Positions 47,344 to 50,466 of a DNA stretch of 50,466 nucleotides are shown in pieces. The notes beneath the pieces are model-generated. The model was not told the origin of the DNA. It saw nothing but the letters and a program-made list of their open reading frames with translations, and searched no databases. The stretch lies in contig JABANN010000228.1 in NCBI GenBank assembly GCA_013115125.1, positions 1 to 50,466 of the forward strand, read 5' to 3'. The DNA is from Perkinsus olseni. Taxonomy: Eukaryota; Perkinsozoa; Perkinsida. A program made the position numbers and the translations under genes. Within the stretch, counting starts at the first letter, position 1, and each line of letters starts with the position of its first letter.

Positions 47344-48855
47344 ATGCCTTTCCGAAGCCGCTCACGAAGGGTCGTGGTGGCTGCCATCCTTGGCTGGGCC
47401 TTGATAGCCACCTTGGTTGTCAACTCCTTTTTCTTAGCTCCATCTCGGGTACACACGACGGCAGTGCTACCAGCCGGCTCGGGCGTTCCGTACCATTCGA
47501 ACTTCCGGTTTCGATCGTCCCCGAAGGTTGACGAGGGCTTCGGATATGGACTGCGCTCGCTGGCCTTCATTGCTCTTATCGGTGTCGCGGCGCGGGCAGC
47601 TCTACGGAAGGACTTCCCGTATTTCACGAATCAGCAGCTGACGTATTTGGATTCGGCAGCGACTTCCCAGAAGCCCCAGGTAGTGCTGGACTCGATGGAC
47701 GACTTCTACGCCAACACCAACTCGAATGTGCATCGCTCCGCTCACCTGGCCGCTGAGCGAGCCACGGAAGCCCTGGAGGAATCGCGGGAGACGATGGCGA
47801 AATTCATAGGAGCGAAGGGGATTGAAGGGCTTGTGATAACGTCTGGGGCGACCGATGGCCTTAACAGGCTAGCGGGCATGGCGGCCAGGAATGGTCTGTT
47901 GAGAGATGGGAAAGTTTTGGTAACGGAAATGGATCATCATAGTAATATACTTCCGTGGAGCACCGCATGCCCGACGACCGAGATGGTCAAGATTGATCAG
48001 AACACGGCCGATATCGACATGAAGGATTTCGCCAGGAAACTCGACGGCCGAGTGAAGGTGGTATCTTTCGTGCATGTGAGCCATGTTACCGGTCATAAGG
48101 CCGACGTCGAAGCGATCCGCAAACTGGTTCGGAGTAGAGCACCGAAAGCATTGATAGTGTTGGACTGTACACAGAGCGCCCCTCATCAAGAAATCAACGT
48201 CGAAGAGTTGGGGGTTGACGCCATAGTCTTCTCCAGTCATAAGATGTTCGGCCCGACCGGTGTTGGAGTCCTCTGGCTGTCTCCTCGAGCTTTGAAGGTG
48301 CTGCCTCTACCAGCCACTACTGGAGGAGGCGCCTTGGAGGGCATCGACGATGATCTCAATATCAGATACACTGATTCGCCGTGGCGATACGAACCAGGTA
48401 GTCCCCTCCAAAACCCTTGAAAAAGTCAGTCTGCTCTGTCCGTAGGTACACCGCCGTTAGCCGAGGCCGTTGGTATGGCTGCTGCCGCTGAGTACATTAT
48501 GGACCATCGCGAGGAGATCAGACAGAACGAGGAGGAGTTGCTGTCGATAACCCTGGATGAAGTGTCGAAGATCCCCTGCCGAACCCTCGGAGGTGCACAG
48601 GCCAATCGAGGCGCTCCCATAGTGTCGATGACTTTTGACGGTGTTTATCCTAATGACATTGGTACGATTGCTAGCGGGCTGCAAGGAGTCTGCCTTCGAG
48701 CTGGGCATCACTGTGCGATACCAGTCCATCGAGCTTTGGGTGAGAAGGGCAGTCTCAGACTCTCCCTTGGACCTTATAATACAGGAGATGATGTTAGAAA
48801 GGGCGTTAATGCCATCAGTGAAGCCCTGGATATTATTACTGATAAAACTTACTGA
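47344..48855 (+). CDS. SufS: Plastid-type cysteine desulfurase SufS
   Basis: SufS takes sulfur from cysteine via PLP for Fe-S cluster assembly in the SUF pathway. Two exons: 47344-48397 and 48446-48855, 48-base intron in phase 1 (Y-E-P then G-T-P-P-L), 487 residues. Residues 1-30 form a signal-anchor-like stretch (V-V-V-A-A-I-L-G-W-A-L-I-A-T-L-V-V), then a Ser/Arg-rich linker and a second hydrophobic run (S-L-A-F-I-A-L-I-G-V-A-A-R-A-A-L) at about 77-92. The enzyme begins near D-F-P-Y-F-T. Motifs: L-D-S-A-A-T-S-Q-K-P, T-E-M-D-H-H-S-N-I-L-P-W, V-L-D-C-T-Q-S-A-P-H; PLP Lys in S-S-H-K-M-F-G-P-T-G; catalytic Cys in R-A-G-H-H-C-A-I-P. Leader and type point to a relict plastid. Confidence 0.87.
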
Positions 48856-49352
48856 CTTATGGGAGGTGTTGGGTTATTGTCGAGTGGCCGGCAGAAGCGT
48901 TGCCGTTGCATGCAAAGACGATGCTTGGCATTATCGTTGCCACGTCAAGCGAGCCTCGAGCGTAACTCAGACACGCACTGTTTTAGAGGCCATCTTCGGT
49001 GGTCTGCTGCGAAACACGCGCAACCGGGAAAATAACGATTGATACAATATGTATGGGGTTCTTCCATCGTATGGTACTGCCCACATCCTTATTCCGAACT
49101 ATTGGTCCGTGGCGCCCAACGCTGGACTCTTCCAGTCAACAACCGATCAGAATGATGCGCGCAATTCACTTGCCCGTAGATGGGTTTCCAGTATCGCCCC
49201 GAGCTGTAACGAGGACGCTTCAGAGCCTCTTGAGAACGCCAACACGGCTTCCACTATTAGTGGACCACTAATCCTGTACACCGAGCTCGAATCGGGCCCT
49301 CAAAGTGCGGTGTCGATGATGCGTTTTTGCAGTGTTGAGAGTAATCCCTTAA
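48856..49352. other. Intergenic region
   Basis: Frame 49049-49423 overlaps the next gene's start in another frame and has no domain. Nothing else supported. Confidence 0.4.
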
Positions 49353-50284
49353 ATGCCGGCCACAAAGACCTTCATCGGAGCATCAGTCGCGGCTGTTATG
49401 ATGACCAACTTGCCCCTCGGTAACGCAATCGGCTCACTCTCCCCACACAACGACGTAAGAACATGAATAACAGCAGCTAGAGTCAGACTGACAGTAGCGG
49501 ACAACGGCCGCTGGCCGCCATGTGTGGCTTGTGTCAGTGCTTCAAGGATGAGGATTGGCTGAGCTGGTTGGCTCATACCTTCTTTCTTATCAGGAATTCC
49601 CTCCCCAGACTAAGAGTTCCATCCGAAGCACTCAGTTCGGTCCAAGAGCAGTTTGCCGTTACAGCAGTGGCGAGACGGGAACCGACGGTTGGTCAGAGTT
49701 GGAAATTGTCGCCGACAGGAAAAATGGCGTGATCACAGAGTCCATCGCCTGTCCCAAGACTAGGTATCAGGATGCCTTCACTGCTGAATTGTAAGGCGAG
49801 ATCGACTGTGCATAGTGTTGGCGAAACTTGAGGTTGCCTTACTCTTGTCAGTAATTTATACACTGGTTATGACGGCTCCGCAGGCAAACTTGATTCCCTG
49901 AAATACCATACCAAACACCTTGATTATCGGTTCATGTATACGGACCCTCCAGACAACACCGGATCGGACCCATTGAGATTCATCGACAAATCCACTTTTG
50001 CCCACACATTGGACCGCCTCTCCGAGTTCGAAGGCTATCTTAAATCGAATGAACACGATATGAGCAAGCTAGGTATCGTTGTGGATGGTATGAGAGACTT
50101 CTGTTCGCTCTTGAAAGCCGCTGTGAAGAAAATATTCGACACTTTCCCGAACATGTGCCAAACGTACTCCATCATCGTTGACGAGGCAGTTGACGCTGCG
50201 TATAACGAAGGATGGAAATTCGACAACAGAGATACGGGAAAGGCGATATTCAGTCCAAGCTTCGCTAGAGATGAATGCGGTTAG
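49353..50284 (+). CDS. Small secreted protein, unknown function
   Basis: Reconstructed from splice signals: exon 1 49353-49454, a 139-base intron, exon 2 49594-49790, a 61-base intron (49791-49851), exon 3 49852-50284. All joins keep one frame (phase 0, then phase 2), giving 243 residues. Exon 1 is a signal peptide, MPATKTFIGASVAAVMMTNL. Exon 2 includes C-R-Y-S-S-G-E-T-G-T-D-G-W-S-E-L and S-I-A-C-P-K-T-R-Y. Exon 3 has R-F-I-D-K-S-T-F-A-H-T-L-D-R-L and F-P-N-M-C-Q-T-Y-S-I-I-V-D-E-A-V, ending D-E-C-G. Four Cys after the leader and helical stretches in the second half suggest a small folded extracellular protein. Not related to families A/B as far as I can see. No family recognised. Confidence 0.6.
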
Positions 50285-50382
50285 TCGAACATTCGTCTAT
50301 CCTTAAATAGACAATATCTATCAGAGTGTTGGGCGGGAAGAATTTGGTTGGCTGTTCTCCCGATAATTTGTAAGAAGACAAC

Positions 50383-50393
50383 ATCATGTTGTT

Positions 50394-50465
<72 letters not shown>

Positions 50466-50466
50466 G
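50383..50466. repeat. (TTG)n microsatellite, truncated by the window end
   Basis: At least 25 uninterrupted TTG units, open at the right-hand end of the window. Sits about 100 bases after the stop of the secreted-protein gene; true length unknown. Confidence 0.95.

Overview
The window looks like nuclear DNA of a protist alveolate, most likely a Perkinsus-type (Perkinsozoa) genome. The reasons are multi-exon genes with very short GT-AG introns (about 45-60 bases), a plastid-type SufS cysteine desulfurase carrying a signal-peptide-like leader and a second hydrophobic segment, and a lineage-specific tandem family of secreted proteins. The assignment is inference; no rRNA or organelle marker is present to prove it. 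No virus-derived element, bacterial operon or CRISPR array was recognised.

Region 1 (about 1-14,620, plus strand) is an accessory tandem array of two related families of signal-peptide proteins, here called A (F-K-F-Y-C start) and B (Y-K-Y-Y-C start). Both share an N-terminal C-x9-C pattern. Downstream of the main exon lie tiny exons of constant length (42 nt in A, 48 nt in B), then a tail exon carrying a PPSY motif. Most copies are decayed: the A gene at 2,965-3,949 is the only one that looks fully intact. A roughly 20-base motif recurs upstream of six units.

Region 2 (14,851-17,710, minus strand) has inositol-pentakisphosphate 2-kinase and a PrsW-like intramembrane protease. They share a divergent 0.8-kb upstream region with region 3.

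Region 3 (18,519-43,326, all plus strand) is a dense run of housekeeping genes: a DDX46/Prp5 spliceosomal helicase, an Air/ZCCHC7-like zinc-knuckle protein, tandem HAD hydrolases with a duplicated first exon, a predicted mitochondrial membrane protein, NEMF/Rqc2 (ribosome quality control), and two CHFR-like FHA/RING ubiquitin ligases flanking a coiled-coil protein. RNA surveillance and protein quality control are prominent, but co-location need not mean co-function.

Region 4 (43,869-50,466, plus strand) has two class I haem peroxidases (ascorbate peroxidase type) with a 181-nt identical core. One starts with an MGNxCxxC lipidation signal. They are followed by plastid-type SufS, a small secreted protein of unknown function and a long (TTG)n microsatellite running off the window. 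Exon boundaries were placed by eye from reading frame, splice dinucleotides and remembered family sequences. Where only the gene extent is given, internal junctions are less certain.
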